Origin: Alkalihalobacillus sp. LMS39
GTDB taxonomy: Bacteria > Bacillota > Bacilli > Bacillales > Bacillaceae_F
Length of the DNA: 64,000 nt
NCBI RefSeq assembly: GCF_022812285.1
Contig: NZ_CP093300.1
Location: forward strand, 4,092,001 to 4,156,000
Direction: 5' to 3'
In this document: positions 44,479 to 53,738 of the stretch, piece after piece
Numbering within the stretch: position 1 is the first letter of the stretch
Layout: each line of letters opens with the position of its first letter
The notes under the pieces: model-generated
The model's input: only the letters and a program-made list of their open reading frames with translations
What the model was told of the DNA's origin: nothing
The model's database searches: none
Position numbers and translations under genes: made by a program

Positions 44479-44801
44479 AAAACCTCCCACCCCTAGCGTT
44501 TTCGTTAGGGACGAGAGGTTGATCAACATAGTTATTCCCGCGGTACCACCCAAATTAGTATAACGACCTTGCCGCTACACTCACTCTTCCACCTTAACGC
44601 GGCAAACGGCAATGGTTACTTTTTTTCACCATGGCAACTTTAAGGCGAGTTCATAGTGTTTCCTCATTGACTTTCACCAGCCGTCAACTCTCTAGAAAGG
44701 GAACAAACTATTACTACTCCTCTTCATCGTTTTTTTCTTATTTACGAGTATTCAAAAGTCTCAATACATGTTATTTTAAGAATTTGTCGATTTGATGTCA
44801 A
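44479..44801 (-). promoter_or_regulatory. Leucine T-box leader with promoter
   Basis: Promoter TTGACA (44801-44796), 17-bp spacer, TAAAAT (44778-44773). The T-box core GGGTGGTACCGCG is at 44551-44539. A CTC leucine specifier lies in ATGAACTCGCC at 44649-44647. The terminator stem AACCTCTCGTCCCTAACG with its complement at 44479-44520 ends in TTTTTT. Uncharged leucyl-tRNA should relieve termination and raise leuS expression. Confidence 0.93.
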
Positions 44802-44866
44802 GACTCTTCTAGCATTCTTGCCAAATTCTTTTTTAAACATACGAGGAAAACGACCTTCACTACTGA

Positions 44867-46075
44867 TTAAGAAGGATACGGAAACGATTTAGTTTCTTCT
44901 GCTTTTTTCATTCGTTTTAGTTGAAAATCATAACAAGCTGTCGAAACAAACGCCAACGTAAACAAGGCAATTAAAACGTAAAATAAAATCGTCATACTAT
45001 ACAAATCAGCTAAGACACCACCTAAAAGTGGACCTATCATTCGTCCCCCCGTTGCTACACTATTGACGATACCTTGGTAATACCCCGCTTTTCCTTTTGG
45101 TGCAAGCTTATGGGCAATCGTCGGTATCGCTGGCCAAACAAACATTTCCCCGATTGTTAAAACAACCATTGCGACAATAAACATTGTAAATTGTTCGGCT
45201 TGCGACAAAATAAAAAAGGAAATCATAAATATAAATAACCCGGTATAAATTTGGGATTTTAATGTGTGAATCCATCGCTTTATGAAAAATGAAAGTAGTG
45301 GTTGAGCAAGAACAATCATCGTCCCGTTAATCGTCCATAAAATACTATATTGGCTTAAACTAATCCCAAGCTGTTGTGTATGAACAGAAATCGTTGATTG
45401 CCATTGTACATAAGCAACCCAACATATTAAATAACCACTCAATAAAATTAAAAGAGCATATAACCCTGTCCGTTGCGGTTTTTTCTTTTTTTGTTCAAAA
45501 ATATTCGTTGAGATTGGCTTTTCTGTTTTCGCTTGCAAGTGCCTATATCCAAAAATTGCAAGCAATAAAAAGAGGACATACACTAGACCATTAGCAAAAA
45601 AGACAAAATCAAACCGAACTGACGCCACAACCCCTGCTAATGCTGTCCCTAGTGCAACACCAACATTTTGAGCCACATACATGGCATTAAATGCTTTTCT
45701 TTCCCCTTCAGGCCATACCGTACCTGCAAATGCATATAAAGCAGGAAATGTCATACCCGCACCTAAACCTAGAAACATAAGCAATGCAACATAATAATAA
45801 AAGCTATGAAAAAACACTAACACAAATGCGCTTCCCATCGTAATACTAATCCCAAATAAAAGGGTTTTATAGCCTCCTATTCGATCAAATAAATGGCCTC
45901 CTATTAAATTTCCGATTACACCTGCACCCGCGTTCAACATTAAGACAAGACCAGCCACCGATAATGATTGGCCTAACTCTTGGTGCATGTAAATCGTGTT
46001 TAATGGCCAAATAAAAGAAGCACCTGTCACATTGACTACCATACCAATGACTAACAACCACAGTGCTTTTGGCAC
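44867..46075 (-). CDS. Major facilitator superfamily transporter, YttB-like
   Basis: A 402-residue protein with twelve predicted membrane segments. Motif A-type loop GGHLFDRIGGYKTL follows segment 2, and GPLLGGVLADLY resembles the symmetric motif in the second half. It is probably a drug-proton antiporter; the substrate is unknown. Start GTG 46075, six bases after GAGAGG. Position next to ytqA/leuS matches B. subtilis yttB, recalled by synteny. Divergent from ytqA. Confidence 0.85.
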   Translation of the reverse strand: MPKALWLLVIGMVVNVTGASFIWPLNTIYMHQELGQSLSVAGLVLMLNAGAGVIGNLIGGHLFDRIGGYKTLLFGISITMGSAFVLVFFHSFYYYVALLMFLGLGAGMTFPALYAFAGTVWPEGERKAFNAMYVAQNVGVALGTALAGVVASVRFDFVFFANGLVYVLFLLLAIFGYRHLQAKTEKPISTNIFEQKKKKPQRTGLYALLILLSGYLICWVAYVQWQSTISVHTQQLGISLSQYSILWTINGTMIVLAQPLLSFFIKRWIHTLKSQIYTGLFIFMISFFILSQAEQFTMFIVAMVVLTIGEMFVWPAIPTIAHKLAPKGKAGYYQGIVNSVATGGRMIGPLLGGVLADLYSMTILFYVLIALFTLAFVSTACYDFQLKRMKKAEETKSFPYPS

Positions 46076-46264
46076 AAATGACCTCTCCCTTATTTTTTTC
46101 TCTTCTTTTTCTCTTATTTCGTTTCTCTAAGTAAAATAGTATGCAATTCACCTTCAAATAGCAATCTTTTTTTACTAGTGTTTCCATTCGTGATCCTTAC
46201 ACTTTTATGATATAGTAAACACCGAGCTTTCCTATTCTTCATTCGTTAAGAAAGGTGATGTAAA

Positions 46265-47230
46265 GTGAATCAAAACCAACCTGTCCCACTCCGTTTTGGG
46301 GACAAGCGTTATCATACATGGAATTATCATTTACGAAATGAATTTGGTGAAAAAGTATTTAAAGTCCCGCTAGATGGTGGCTTTGATTGTCCAAATCGAG
46401 ATGGAGCGGTTGCTAGTGGTGGCTGTACCTTTTGTAGTGAGCGTGGGTCTGGTGATTTTGCAGGGGACCGCAAAGACGATGTCATTACTCAATTTCATAC
46501 AATTAAAGATAAAATGCATCAAAAATGGAAAACAGGAAAGTACATCGGTTACTTTCAAGCATATAGCAACACTTATGCTCCTGTAGAAGAACTGAAAGAA
46601 ATGTTTGAAGCCATTTTAGAACAAGAAGGTGTCGTCGGTTTATCGATTGCGACACGACCCGACTGTTTACCTGATGATGTCGTCGAATACTTAGCCGATT
46701 TAAATAAACGAACGTATTTATGGGTCGAACTTGGACTTCAAACAGTCCATGAACGAACAGCCCTACTTATTAACCGTGCGCATGACTATCAATGTTATAT
46801 CGATGGCGTAAATAAATTAAGAAAACACAATATCCGAATTTGCTCTCATATTATTAATGGGCTTCCACTAGAATCAACCGACATGATGTTACAAACCGCA
46901 AAGGAAGTAGCAAAACTCGATGTACAAGGGATTAAAATCCACCTTCTTCATTTAATGAAGCGAACTCCAATGGTCAAGCAATATGAAAAAGGCTTAGTTG
47001 AATTTATGAATTTTCAAGAGTATGTTAACCTTGTCGTTGACCAAATTGAAATTCTACCGCCTCAAATGATCATCCATCGGTTAACTGGAGATGGACCTGC
47101 TGATTTAATGATTGGTCCTATGTGGAGTTTAAAAAAATGGGAAGTATTAAATGCAATCGAAGCTGAATTAGAACGACGAGATTCTTGGCAAGGAAAGTAT
47201 TATAAAAAAGAGACGGTGGAGCTTTCATGA
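46265..47230 (+). CDS. ytqA: Radical SAM protein YtqA (tRNA wobble-uridine modification, MnmL)
   Basis: A 321-residue radical SAM enzyme. The cluster cysteines lie in GFDCPNRDGAVASGGCTFCS, with SIATRPDCLP and WVELGLQTVHE as further SAM/TIM-barrel elements. Its B. subtilis homologue has been assigned, with YtqB, to the 5-aminomethyl branch of tRNA wobble-uridine modification (MnmL/MnmM); I rely on memory for that. GTG start after AAGGTGATG. It overlaps ytqB by 4 nt. Confidence 0.9.
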   Translation: MNQNQPVPLRFGDKRYHTWNYHLRNEFGEKVFKVPLDGGFDCPNRDGAVASGGCTFCSERGSGDFAGDRKDDVITQFHTIKDKMHQKWKTGKYIGYFQAYSNTYAPVEELKEMFEAILEQEGVVGLSIATRPDCLPDDVVEYLADLNKRTYLWVELGLQTVHERTALLINRAHDYQCYIDGVNKLRKHNIRICSHIINGLPLESTDMMLQTAKEVAKLDVQGIKIHLLHLMKRTPMVKQYEKGLVEFMNFQEYVNLVVDQIEILPPQMIIHRLTGDGPADLMIGPMWSLKKWEVLNAIEAELERRDSWQGKYYKKETVELS

Positions 47231-47805
47231 ATGTGTTAGGCATCTTGCCGTTTGCTCGCTTTTTACTTCAATCTTGTTTATCAGAAGGAGACATTGCCGT
47301 CGATTGCACAGTTGGCAATGGACATGATACTGTTTTTCTCTCCACTTTAGTTGGGCAAACTGGAGAAATATATGGCTTTGACATTCAAGAAGCTGCCATA
47401 TCGCAAACATCAAATCGGTTGAACAATGAAAATATCAAAACGCCCGTTCATCTTTTTTGTCAAGGTCACCAAAAGCTAAAAGATTTCATCCCTTCCTCAA
47501 TTCACGGAAAAGTGAAAGGGGCTATCTTTAATCTTGGTTATTTGCCAGGCGGAGACAAAACCATTGTTACTACTGCAGCAACGACAATTCAAGCGATTCA
47601 AGCATTGCTTGATATTATGGCACCTGGTGGCATCATCGTCACCGTCATTTATCACGGGCATGAACAAGGACAAGAAGAAAAAAATGATGTCGTCTCGTTT
47701 GTAAAACGGCTTCCACAAGAACAAGCACATGTTCTCCAATATGAATTTATTAACCAAAAAAACAATCCACCATTTATCGTGGCCATTGAAAAAAGAAAGG
47801 CATAG
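47227..47805 (+). CDS. ytqB: tRNA (mnm5s2U) methyltransferase YtqB/MnmM
   Basis: A 192-residue Rossmann-fold methyltransferase. SAM motif I is VDCTVGNGHDTVFLSTLVG, motif II YGFDIQ, with FNLGYLPGGDK as the catalytic-region NPPY-equivalent. The homologue YtqB was shown to methylate 5-aminomethyl-uridines in tRNA (MnmM, from memory). ATGA overlap with ytqA indicates coupled expression, which fits consecutive steps of one tRNA modification. Confidence 0.9.
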   Translation: MNVLGILPFARFLLQSCLSEGDIAVDCTVGNGHDTVFLSTLVGQTGEIYGFDIQEAAISQTSNRLNNENIKTPVHLFCQGHQKLKDFIPSSIHGKVKGAIFNLGYLPGGDKTIVTTAATTIQAIQALLDIMAPGGIIVTVIYHGHEQGQEEKNDVVSFVKRLPQEQAHVLQYEFINQKNNPPFIVAIEKRKA

Positions 47806-47830
47806 AAACAAGAAGTTTCTATGCCTTTCT
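47796..47830. terminator. Bidirectional terminator between ytqB and ytpB
   Basis: GAAAGGCATAGAAAC / GTTTCTATGCCTTTC is a perfect 15-bp stem with a 5-nt loop. Both flanking stop codons fall in or beside it. Confidence 0.85.
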
Positions 47831-48874
47831 TCGATATATCCAACCGTTTACATAAAAGAAAAAGGTCGACATTCCGCCTAAACGGATAAATTGTTTCGCC
47901 GTTCGTTTCACAGACTTTTGTGTTTGAACTTTTTCATCGGCTAAATAAATGGCGAGTAGTCCTTTATTAATTAAGTGATGGAACCTTGAATCCGGAAGTT
48001 TTTTAATGCTTTTGTTTGCCTGTTCAACAAAGACACGGAAGCGGTCAATTAATTTTTTTTCGGACTCATAATAAAAACAAAAATTCAAGTCCCCTCCTTG
48101 TTTATCTTCTTCTTGGTCGATAAAGTAATCGAGTAAAATATGTAACCCTTGTACCCAAGGAAAATAACCTTCCTTAATTCTCTTTATGTCATCACTTGAA
48201 AGCCATTCATCTTGCGCATACGCAACTAAGCAAAAAATACCTAATGTTGACCCAGTACATGCCGAAAACTCGTACCAGCTCATTTTCGGGAATGCTTGGC
48301 GGTGTTTTGCAAACCAATTTTCCAGTAACTGAACTCGCTCTTCCTTTTTTACATGCTTGTATACTTGTAAGTCACAATAGTATTCACATAATTCGGAAAT
48401 AACGGGAAATATTTTTGAATAAGATGGTAATGTGTTTGCTACTTCTTGACACGTTTCAACAAGTGCTTGCAAATAGCCTCCATCGTCTTGATCCTGACGA
48501 TACCGATAATAATTAACCGTTGGTGTGCCAGGACGTAGGGCATGTTGCATTGATTCATGTAATGCACGGAAATCATTGGGGTCAAACGACGTGCTGCGAT
48601 CACAAAGATTATCTAAGTAATCACTTATCGTTTGATAAGCAACAATAAATCGTATAACGTCTTCTTTTCGTTCTTGTCCGAGTAACCCATAAATCCCGCC
48701 ACCCTCACAATGAAACGTTTTTGTTTGAATACTCATTAAAGCTTGGGTCCGAAGTTCTTCATTTGGAATGTCGGTTGCTTTCTGCTTCCAACCTTGTAAA
48801 TAATGATGAACACTTGGAATGACATCTTTATATATACTATACATTAGTGTCCATGGCTGCGTTGGCACCGTCAC
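47819..48874 (-). CDS. ytpB: Tetraprenyl-beta-curcumene synthase YtpB
   Basis: A 351-residue all-helical terpene synthase of the DUF2600 family. The acidic DYLDNLCDRS segment and later DYFIDQEED are candidate metal-binding motifs. In B. subtilis YtpB makes tetraprenyl-beta-curcumene from heptaprenyl diphosphate, giving C35 sesquarterpenes. GTG start eight bases after GGAGG. It follows ytpA on the same strand (21 nt gap), as in B. subtilis. Confidence 0.9.
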   Translation of the reverse strand: MTVPTQPWTLMYSIYKDVIPSVHHYLQGWKQKATDIPNEELRTQALMSIQTKTFHCEGGGIYGLLGQERKEDVIRFIVAYQTISDYLDNLCDRSTSFDPNDFRALHESMQHALRPGTPTVNYYRYRQDQDDGGYLQALVETCQEVANTLPSYSKIFPVISELCEYYCDLQVYKHVKKEERVQLLENWFAKHRQAFPKMSWYEFSACTGSTLGIFCLVAYAQDEWLSSDDIKRIKEGYFPWVQGLHILLDYFIDQEEDKQGGDLNFCFYYESEKKLIDRFRVFVEQANKSIKKLPDSRFHHLINKGLLAIYLADEKVQTQKSVKRTAKQFIRLGGMSTFFFYVNGWIYRRKA

Positions 48875-48895
48875 TAAAGCAACCTCCTTTACAAT

Positions 48896-49672
48896 TTAAA
48901 CATGTAAATTAACAAATTGACTAGCATAGAGAAAGACATCCTCACGTTCTGGCTCGTTAAACACTTCATGATATAATCCTTCCCATTCTTTGTACATCTT
49001 TTCTTGAATAGATATAGAATCGAACCATTTCTGTACTGCATATTTACTTACAATATAGTCTTCCCCAGCTTGTAAAACTAATAACGGAATATTTGGAAAT
49101 GACTCTACTTCCTCCATACTTTTTCGAATGGCCTTTTGTAGTTCCTGATACCATCGTAAAGAAACTTTTGTTACGCGAAGTTCATCTTTCACATACGCTT
49201 CTCGTATTTCTTCATTTCTCGTTCCATAACGAGAATCCCCACCTGATTTCGCTAGCATTTGCGGTGTAATTCGGTGGAATGTTTTTGCTAATAACTGCTT
49301 TGATTTCGAGGGTGGATTGGCCAGTCCTAAGCAAGGCGAAGATAAAATAATACCTTGTACATGAATTCTCGTCGACAAGACCGTTCGAATTGTAACGAGC
49401 CCACCCATACTATGTCCTAATAAAAAAATCGGCACATCATATTTGATACTTTCATTGTACCAAGAAACAACGGTGTCTACGTATTGCGTAAACGATTGGA
49501 TATGTCCACGCTTTCCTCTTGTTTTTCCTTGACCAGGAAGATCACCCATAATAACATTACAACCTAATTCATTCCACTTCTTTGCCAACCACTTATATCG
49601 GCCATGATGCTCACCTGCTCCATGAACAATGACAATGACAGCACGTGGATGTTCAATTTCCCACTTCCACAT
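48896..49672 (-). CDS. ytpA: Alpha/beta hydrolase, monoacyl/lysophospholipase-like YtpA
   Basis: A 258-residue alpha/beta-hydrolase: oxyanion region VHGAGEHHGRY, nucleophile elbow LGHSMGGLV, late Asp in LQAGEDYIV and His in GLYHEVFNE. In B. subtilis YtpA is involved in making the lysophospholipid antibiotic bacilysocin. ATG 49672 (MWKWEIEHP) follows GGGGGAAG; the longer N-terminus is not supported. First of ytpAB. Confidence 0.9.
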   Translation of the reverse strand: MWKWEIEHPRAVIVIVHGAGEHHGRYKWLAKKWNELGCNVIMGDLPGQGKTRGKRGHIQSFTQYVDTVVSWYNESIKYDVPIFLLGHSMGGLVTIRTVLSTRIHVQGIILSSPCLGLANPPSKSKQLLAKTFHRITPQMLAKSGGDSRYGTRNEEIREAYVKDELRVTKVSLRWYQELQKAIRKSMEEVESFPNIPLLVLQAGEDYIVSKYAVQKWFDSISIQEKMYKEWEGLYHEVFNEPEREDVFLYASQFVNLHV

Positions 49673-49763
49673 CGGACTTCCCCCTTCTCTCCATTCTCTC
49701 CTATTCTTTTTCCCTCTCATTTGCTACACTTAACATACAATTTGTCAGAAAGGGTGTTGCTCT

Positions 49764-50279
49764 TTGATATATCCATATAAAAACCATGTTCCTCTCATTG
49801 CAGATTCTGCCTTTATCGCTGATTATGTGACGATAACAGGCGATGTTACAATCGGTGAACAATCAAGTATTTGGTTTAATACTAGTATACGAGGTGATGT
49901 GTCTCCAACGAAAATCGGTGACCGTGTCAATATTCAGGATAATTGTGTTCTTCACCAAAGTCCTGCTTATCCCCTTATTATAGAAGATGATGTTACCGTT
50001 GGACATCAAGTGATCTTACATAGCTGCACATTAAAAAAGAACGCCCTTATCGGTATGGGTTCCATTATACTAGACGGAGCAGAAATTGGGGAAGGGGCTT
50101 TTATTGGAGCGGGGAGTCTCGTTCCACAAGGAAAAACGATTCCTCCTCATTCACTCGCTTTTGGTCGGCCTGCTAAAGTTGTCCGTCAATTAAATGAAGC
50201 AGATATAAAAGATATGGCCCGAATTCGTCAAGAATATGTCGAAAAAGGGCAGTACTACAAAAGCTTGCAAACAAAATAA
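49764..50279 (+). CDS. ytoA: Gamma-carbonic-anhydrase-like protein YtoA
   Basis: A 171-residue left-handed beta-helix (hexapeptide-repeat) protein, with repeats such as VTIGEQSSIWFN, VSPTKIGDRVNIQDNCVL and IGMGSIILDGAEIGEGAFIG. Zinc-site residues appear as VLHQ (His), TVGHQVILHSC (two His). B. subtilis YtoA homologue; carbonic anhydrase activity is inferred. The start is a TTG at 49764 after AAAGGG. Confidence 0.88.
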   Translation: MIYPYKNHVPLIADSAFIADYVTITGDVTIGEQSSIWFNTSIRGDVSPTKIGDRVNIQDNCVLHQSPAYPLIIEDDVTVGHQVILHSCTLKKNALIGMGSIILDGAEIGEGAFIGAGSLVPQGKTIPPHSLAFGRPAKVVRQLNEADIKDMARIRQEYVEKGQYYKSLQTK

Positions 50280-50289
50280 TGAAAATGAT

Positions 50290-50321
50290 TGCTGTCGTGA
50301 TTTGCTCGACAGCTTTTTTTG
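50290..50321 (+). terminator. Terminator of ytoA
   Basis: GCTGTCG / CGACAGC with a 9-nt loop, then seven T on the plus strand. The rest of 50322-50553 shows a weak AGTCCG/CGGACT hairpin only. Confidence 0.85.
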
Positions 50322-50553
50322 CGTACAAATATATCTACAAATTAATAAAGTCCGTTTTGTTCATTTCGGACTATCACTTCTAGTTTAGACCTAAAAATGT
50401 TGTCTAATCACGTAAATTTTTTGAGAATCCTTTAAAGACTTCTTTACTTTTCATTTTCACAATTTTCACATTACCTTGATATTCTCAAAACATTTGCATG
50501 TTACGATTAACGTAGAAAAAGGAGAAAATTTCACAAAGAAACGGGGGATATTG

Positions 50554-51099
50554 GTGGAACGTTCAAAAGCATGGTTGTACAAAACAGATTGTCATTTGTT
50601 TTATCTATGTAATGAAAAAATTCGATCTTATTTGCTCTTTAAAATGATGGGAGCTATTACTCACCTTGGGGGGGCAACAGCAACAATTCTCTCCGTCGTT
50701 ATTCTAAGCCTTATTAATAACCCAATTATTCGTCCAGTGGCAATTGCTTCTGCAGCATCACTTATCTTTAGTCATATTATTGTTTCTATTATAAAAAAAG
50801 GGATTCCCCGATTACGCCCATATATAGTTCTACCGAATGCAAATGTTGTTGACAATCCATTTAAAGATCACTCTTTTCCATCAGGACACACAACAGCGAT
50901 TTTTTCGGTCACAACGCCATTTATGCTCATTCTCCCATTCACAACCTTAATATTATTACCTTTGGCTATCCTTGTTGGACTTTCCCGCATCGTTTTAGGT
51001 CTTCATTATCCGTCTGACGTGATAGCAGGAGCTTTGTTAGGAACAAGTAGTGCACTTGGAATCGTTTATTTATGTCAAATTGTATTTAACCTGTTTTAG
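50554..51099 (+). CDS. PAP2-family membrane phosphatase
   Basis: About 181 residues with five or six membrane segments and the three PAP2 motifs: KKGIPRLRPY (KxxxxxxRP), PSGHTTAIF (PSGH) and SRIVLGLHYPSDV (SRxxxxxHxxxD). Substrates of such enzymes are phosphatidic acid or undecaprenyl pyrophosphate. GTG 50554 follows GGGGGA; upstream frame is non-coding in appearance. The next glycosyltransferase starts 13 nt after the stop, so the two probably act together on envelope lipids. Confidence 0.88.
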   Translation: MERSKAWLYKTDCHLFYLCNEKIRSYLLFKMMGAITHLGGATATILSVVILSLINNPIIRPVAIASAASLIFSHIIVSIIKKGIPRLRPYIVLPNANVVDNPFKDHSFPSGHTTAIFSVTTPFMLILPFTTLILLPLAILVGLSRIVLGLHYPSDVIAGALLGTSSALGIVYLCQIVFNLF

Positions 51100-51112
51100 G
51101 AGGGTTGAGCAA

Positions 51113-52261
51113 ATGAAAATTGCGCTTTTTACTGATACGTACGCTCCCCAAGTAAATGGAGTTTCAAAAACATTACAACGACTCGTTAATCATTTTGATC
51201 ATAGAAATGTCGCTTATCAACTTTTCGTACCTGAATGTATCGAAAAAACAGATTTGTTCAGCACAAATATTCAAACCTTTTTCAGCTTACCTTTTTTCCT
51301 ATATCCAGAGTGCCGTATGGCAGTCCCTAATCCATTTATAATTCGGCAGCAAATGAATGAATTTAAACCCGATTTAATTCACATCACAACACCATTTAAC
51401 ATTGGGTTAAGCGGATTACACTACGGCAAAAAATTAAACATCCCTATGGTTGGCTCCTACCACACTCACTTTGACCACTATTTAAAATATTACAAACTTT
51501 CGTTAATGTCGGAATGGCTTTGGAAATATTTACGCTGGTTTTACTCTCACTTTTCGAAAACCTTTGTACCCTCTCACGAAACAAAAACTCATTTATTACA
51601 AAAAGGGTTTTCTAACCTCGATTTATGGACACGAGGTGTAGACTGTAATCAATTTCAACCTCAGCAAAAAGACAACTCCATTTATGAACGTTTTAAAATC
51701 AAAGACAAATTTATTTTATTGTATGTTGGACGAATGGCACCCGAAAAAGATTTAGATACAATGCGTGACATCATGGTAAAAATGCCTACACCACTCAAAG
51801 ATAAAGTTCATTGGATTTATGTTGGTGACGGTCCAATGTTACCTGAGATGAAACAAGAATTCACTGAAAACGTCACATTTACTGGCTATCTAAAAGGAAA
51901 AGAACTCGCCTCAATTTATGCAATTGCAGATTTGTTTGTGTTCCCGTCTACTACCGAAACATTTGGCAATGTTGTGTTAGAATCTTTAGCATCAGGTACT
52001 CCAGCCATCGTTGCAAATGCTGGCGGCGTAAAAGAAATTGTTCAACATCATAAAACAGGAATAGTTTGTGAAGCAAAAAATTCATCCTCGTTTATTTCTG
52101 CAATTGAGCAACTTCTTTCTAATCAAGGCAAACGACTTCAAATGAGTTACGAAGCAAGAACCTATGCGAAAACACAATCTTGGGAAAGTATCTTTGATAA
52201 TCTTCTTCAACAATATGAGCTTGTTTATTACAACTCAAAATCACAAGTTCAATTCGCATAA
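51113..52261 (+). CDS. GT4-family glycosyltransferase
   Basis: A 382-residue GT-B enzyme. It starts IALFTDTYAPQVNGVSKTL, typical of the GDP-mannose- or UDP-sugar-using PimB/MgtA group. The C-terminal domain has LLYVGRMAPEKDLDT, VGDGPMLPEMK and the nucleotide-sugar motif STTETFGNVVLESLASGTPAI (in pieces TETFGNVVLE, ASGTPAIV). No signal peptide; a membrane-peripheral lipid glycosyltransferase is likely. AGGAGG precedes the ATG. Co-transcribed with the PAP2 gene. Confidence 0.88.
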   Translation: MKIALFTDTYAPQVNGVSKTLQRLVNHFDHRNVAYQLFVPECIEKTDLFSTNIQTFFSLPFFLYPECRMAVPNPFIIRQQMNEFKPDLIHITTPFNIGLSGLHYGKKLNIPMVGSYHTHFDHYLKYYKLSLMSEWLWKYLRWFYSHFSKTFVPSHETKTHLLQKGFSNLDLWTRGVDCNQFQPQQKDNSIYERFKIKDKFILLYVGRMAPEKDLDTMRDIMVKMPTPLKDKVHWIYVGDGPMLPEMKQEFTENVTFTGYLKGKELASIYAIADLFVFPSTTETFGNVVLESLASGTPAIVANAGGVKEIVQHHKTGIVCEAKNSSSFISAIEQLLSNQGKRLQMSYEARTYAKTQSWESIFDNLLQQYELVYYNSKSQVQFA

Positions 52262-52264
52262 CAA

Positions 52265-52396
52265 TAAGAAAAACGCGGAAGCGTCTTTTCGATTTAAGCG
52301 AAGTGCGGAGCCCTGCCCGCTTTTGAAAGTGAAGCCCAAGTGCTCTTCTTGAATAAGCTTTCAATGCTTCACTGCTTTATTTCTTATATATTTAAA
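52265..52396 (+). repeat. Convergent-gap repeat (copy e)
   Basis: Starts AACGCGGAAGCGTCTTTTC four bases after the glycosyltransferase stop, has GCGAAGTGCGGAGCCC and CCCAAGTGCTCTTCTTG, skips the GCGCAGGTGCGC block, and ends CTTTCAATGCTTCACTGC. It abuts the fabH terminator. Confidence 0.85.
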
Positions 52397-52397
52397 A

Positions 52398-52436
52398 AGG
52401 ATGTTCCAAAAGGATGACAACCTTCTGGAACATCCT
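52398..52436 (-). terminator. Terminator of fabH
   Basis: AGGATGTTCCAGAAGG / CCTTTTGGAACATCCT stem, T-rich on the minus strand. Confidence 0.85.
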
Positions 52437-52437
52437 A

Positions 52438-53415
52438 TTAATATTGCATCAATAGTGACCCCCAAACAAGACCACCCCCAAATGCAGTATGCATGATAAG
52501 GTCTCCTCGTTTAATCTTTCCTTCTTTTACCGCAAGATCAAAGGCTAGAGGAATTGTTGCCGATGAATTATTTCCAAAATATTTAATGTTCGAGATGACT
52601 TTTTCTAGTGGATAATCAAGTTGATTTGCAACCGCCTCAATGATGCGCTGGTTGGCTTGATGAGGAATAATCGAGTCTATGTCATCCTGTTTATATCCAG
52701 TTTCCGCTAAAGTTTCTTTCACTGTTTTTGACATCGCTTGAACGGCAAGCTTAAAGATTTTCCGTCCATCCATTGCAATTCCCTTTTCATAGCTTTCAGA
52801 ATAGGGGTGTTTGCTTCCACCATGTGGAACATATAATGCCTCTACATGTTCACCATTTGAATGGATGGATGAATAAATAACTCCTTTATGTTCAGCATTC
52901 TCTTCCGTTCTAGAAAGGACAAATGCACCTGCTCCATCACTAAACAAAATACAAGTCGATCGGTCTGTATAATTGGTTAGCTTCGATAAAGTATCTGCTC
53001 CTACTACGAGAACATGTTGATGTTTCCCCGCTTTAATATACATCTCAGCAATTTGCAATGCCGTAATAAAACCAACACAAGTCGCATTCACATCAAACGA
53101 ACCAACTTCTTTGCACCCTAGTCGCTCTTGTAATTGACAAGCAACCGCAGGAAACGGATAATCTGGGGTAACCGTTCCGACAATAATTAAATCAATGTCT
53201 TCAGCTTGAAGATTAGCATCTGCAATCGCTCGCTTCGCCGCTTCAAAAGCTAAATCCGACGTCGTTTCACCTGCTTCCGTTATCCTTCTTTCTGAAATAC
53301 CTGTTCTCGTTACAATCCACTCATCATTCGTTTCTACCATTTGCTCTAAATCAAAATTCGTTAACTTCTTGTTTGGAACAAAAGAACCTGTACCAGCCAC
53401 AACCGCTTTATACAA
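52438..53415 (-). CDS. fabH: Beta-ketoacyl-ACP synthase III
   Basis: A 325-residue thiolase-fold enzyme starting fatty-acid chains from acyl-CoA and malonyl-ACP. The catalytic triad is visible: Cys in FDVNATCVGFI, His in IIPHQANQRI, Asn in YFGNNSSAT. TTG 53415 is chosen: GAGG lies eight bases upstream and the protein then starts like homologues (YKAVVAGTGSFVP). No fabF is next to it, unlike the fabHA-fabF operon of B. subtilis, so this may be a second FabH. Confidence 0.92.
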   Translation of the reverse strand: MYKAVVAGTGSFVPNKKLTNFDLEQMVETNDEWIVTRTGISERRITEAGETTSDLAFEAAKRAIADANLQAEDIDLIIVGTVTPDYPFPAVACQLQERLGCKEVGSFDVNATCVGFITALQIAEMYIKAGKHQHVLVVGADTLSKLTNYTDRSTCILFSDGAGAFVLSRTEENAEHKGVIYSSIHSNGEHVEALYVPHGGSKHPYSESYEKGIAMDGRKIFKLAVQAMSKTVKETLAETGYKQDDIDSIIPHQANQRIIEAVANQLDYPLEKVISNIKYFGNNSSATIPLAFDLAVKEGKIKRGDLIMHTAFGGGLVWGSLLMQY

Positions 53416-53445
53416 TTTCGTCACCTCTATTTTTATCACCTGGTC

Positions 53446-53462
53446 TTAGTAACAGATTATAA
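53446..53462 (-). promoter_or_regulatory. FapR-like operator upstream of fabH
   Basis: TTAGTAACAGATTATAA matches the FapR consensus TTAGTACCTGATACTAA at 13 of 17 positions (consensus recalled) and lies 31 bases before the fabH start. Confidence 0.35.
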
Positions 53463-53594
53463 CATATATTATTATAACTCACTATAGTTATAATGGCCGA
53501 AAACCACAAAGAAATTGGTTTGTTTTAGTAAATTATTTGTATGAGGATGCATCAATTTTTGACCAAACCTTAAGTAACTCTTTTTGCTTTGTTT

Positions 53595-53672
53595 TAGAAG
53601 ACTTCTATTAGACAGTTTTCTTCCCTTTCACTTTCTTTTTGTCCAATAGAAGCCTTTTATTAGACACTTTCT
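53595..53672. repeat. AGAAG-TATTAGAC repeat pair
   Basis: AGAAGACTTCTATTAGACA and AGAAGCCTTTTATTAGACAC lie about 50 bases apart. The second is joined to GTCCAATA, with which TATTAGAC can pair. A third copy is at 57772. Bases 53463-53594 hold nothing else clear. Confidence 0.6.
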
Positions 53673-53691
53673 TCTTTTTTCTTTCTGAAAC

Positions 53692-53729
53692 AAAAAGCCC
53701 CATTCTTATACATAAGAATGAGACTTTTT
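53692..53729 (-). terminator. Terminator of metK
   Basis: AAAAAGTCTCATTCTTAT / ATAAGAATGGGGCTTTTT stem on the minus strand, 10 bases past the stop. Confidence 0.85.
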
Positions 53730-53738
53730 CATAACAGT

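Noticed and set aside
50348-50386. AGTCCG/CGGACT hairpin after ytoA as an FFRR box
   Set aside because: Only the GTCCG core is shared; the central spacing and the TATTT extension are missing.
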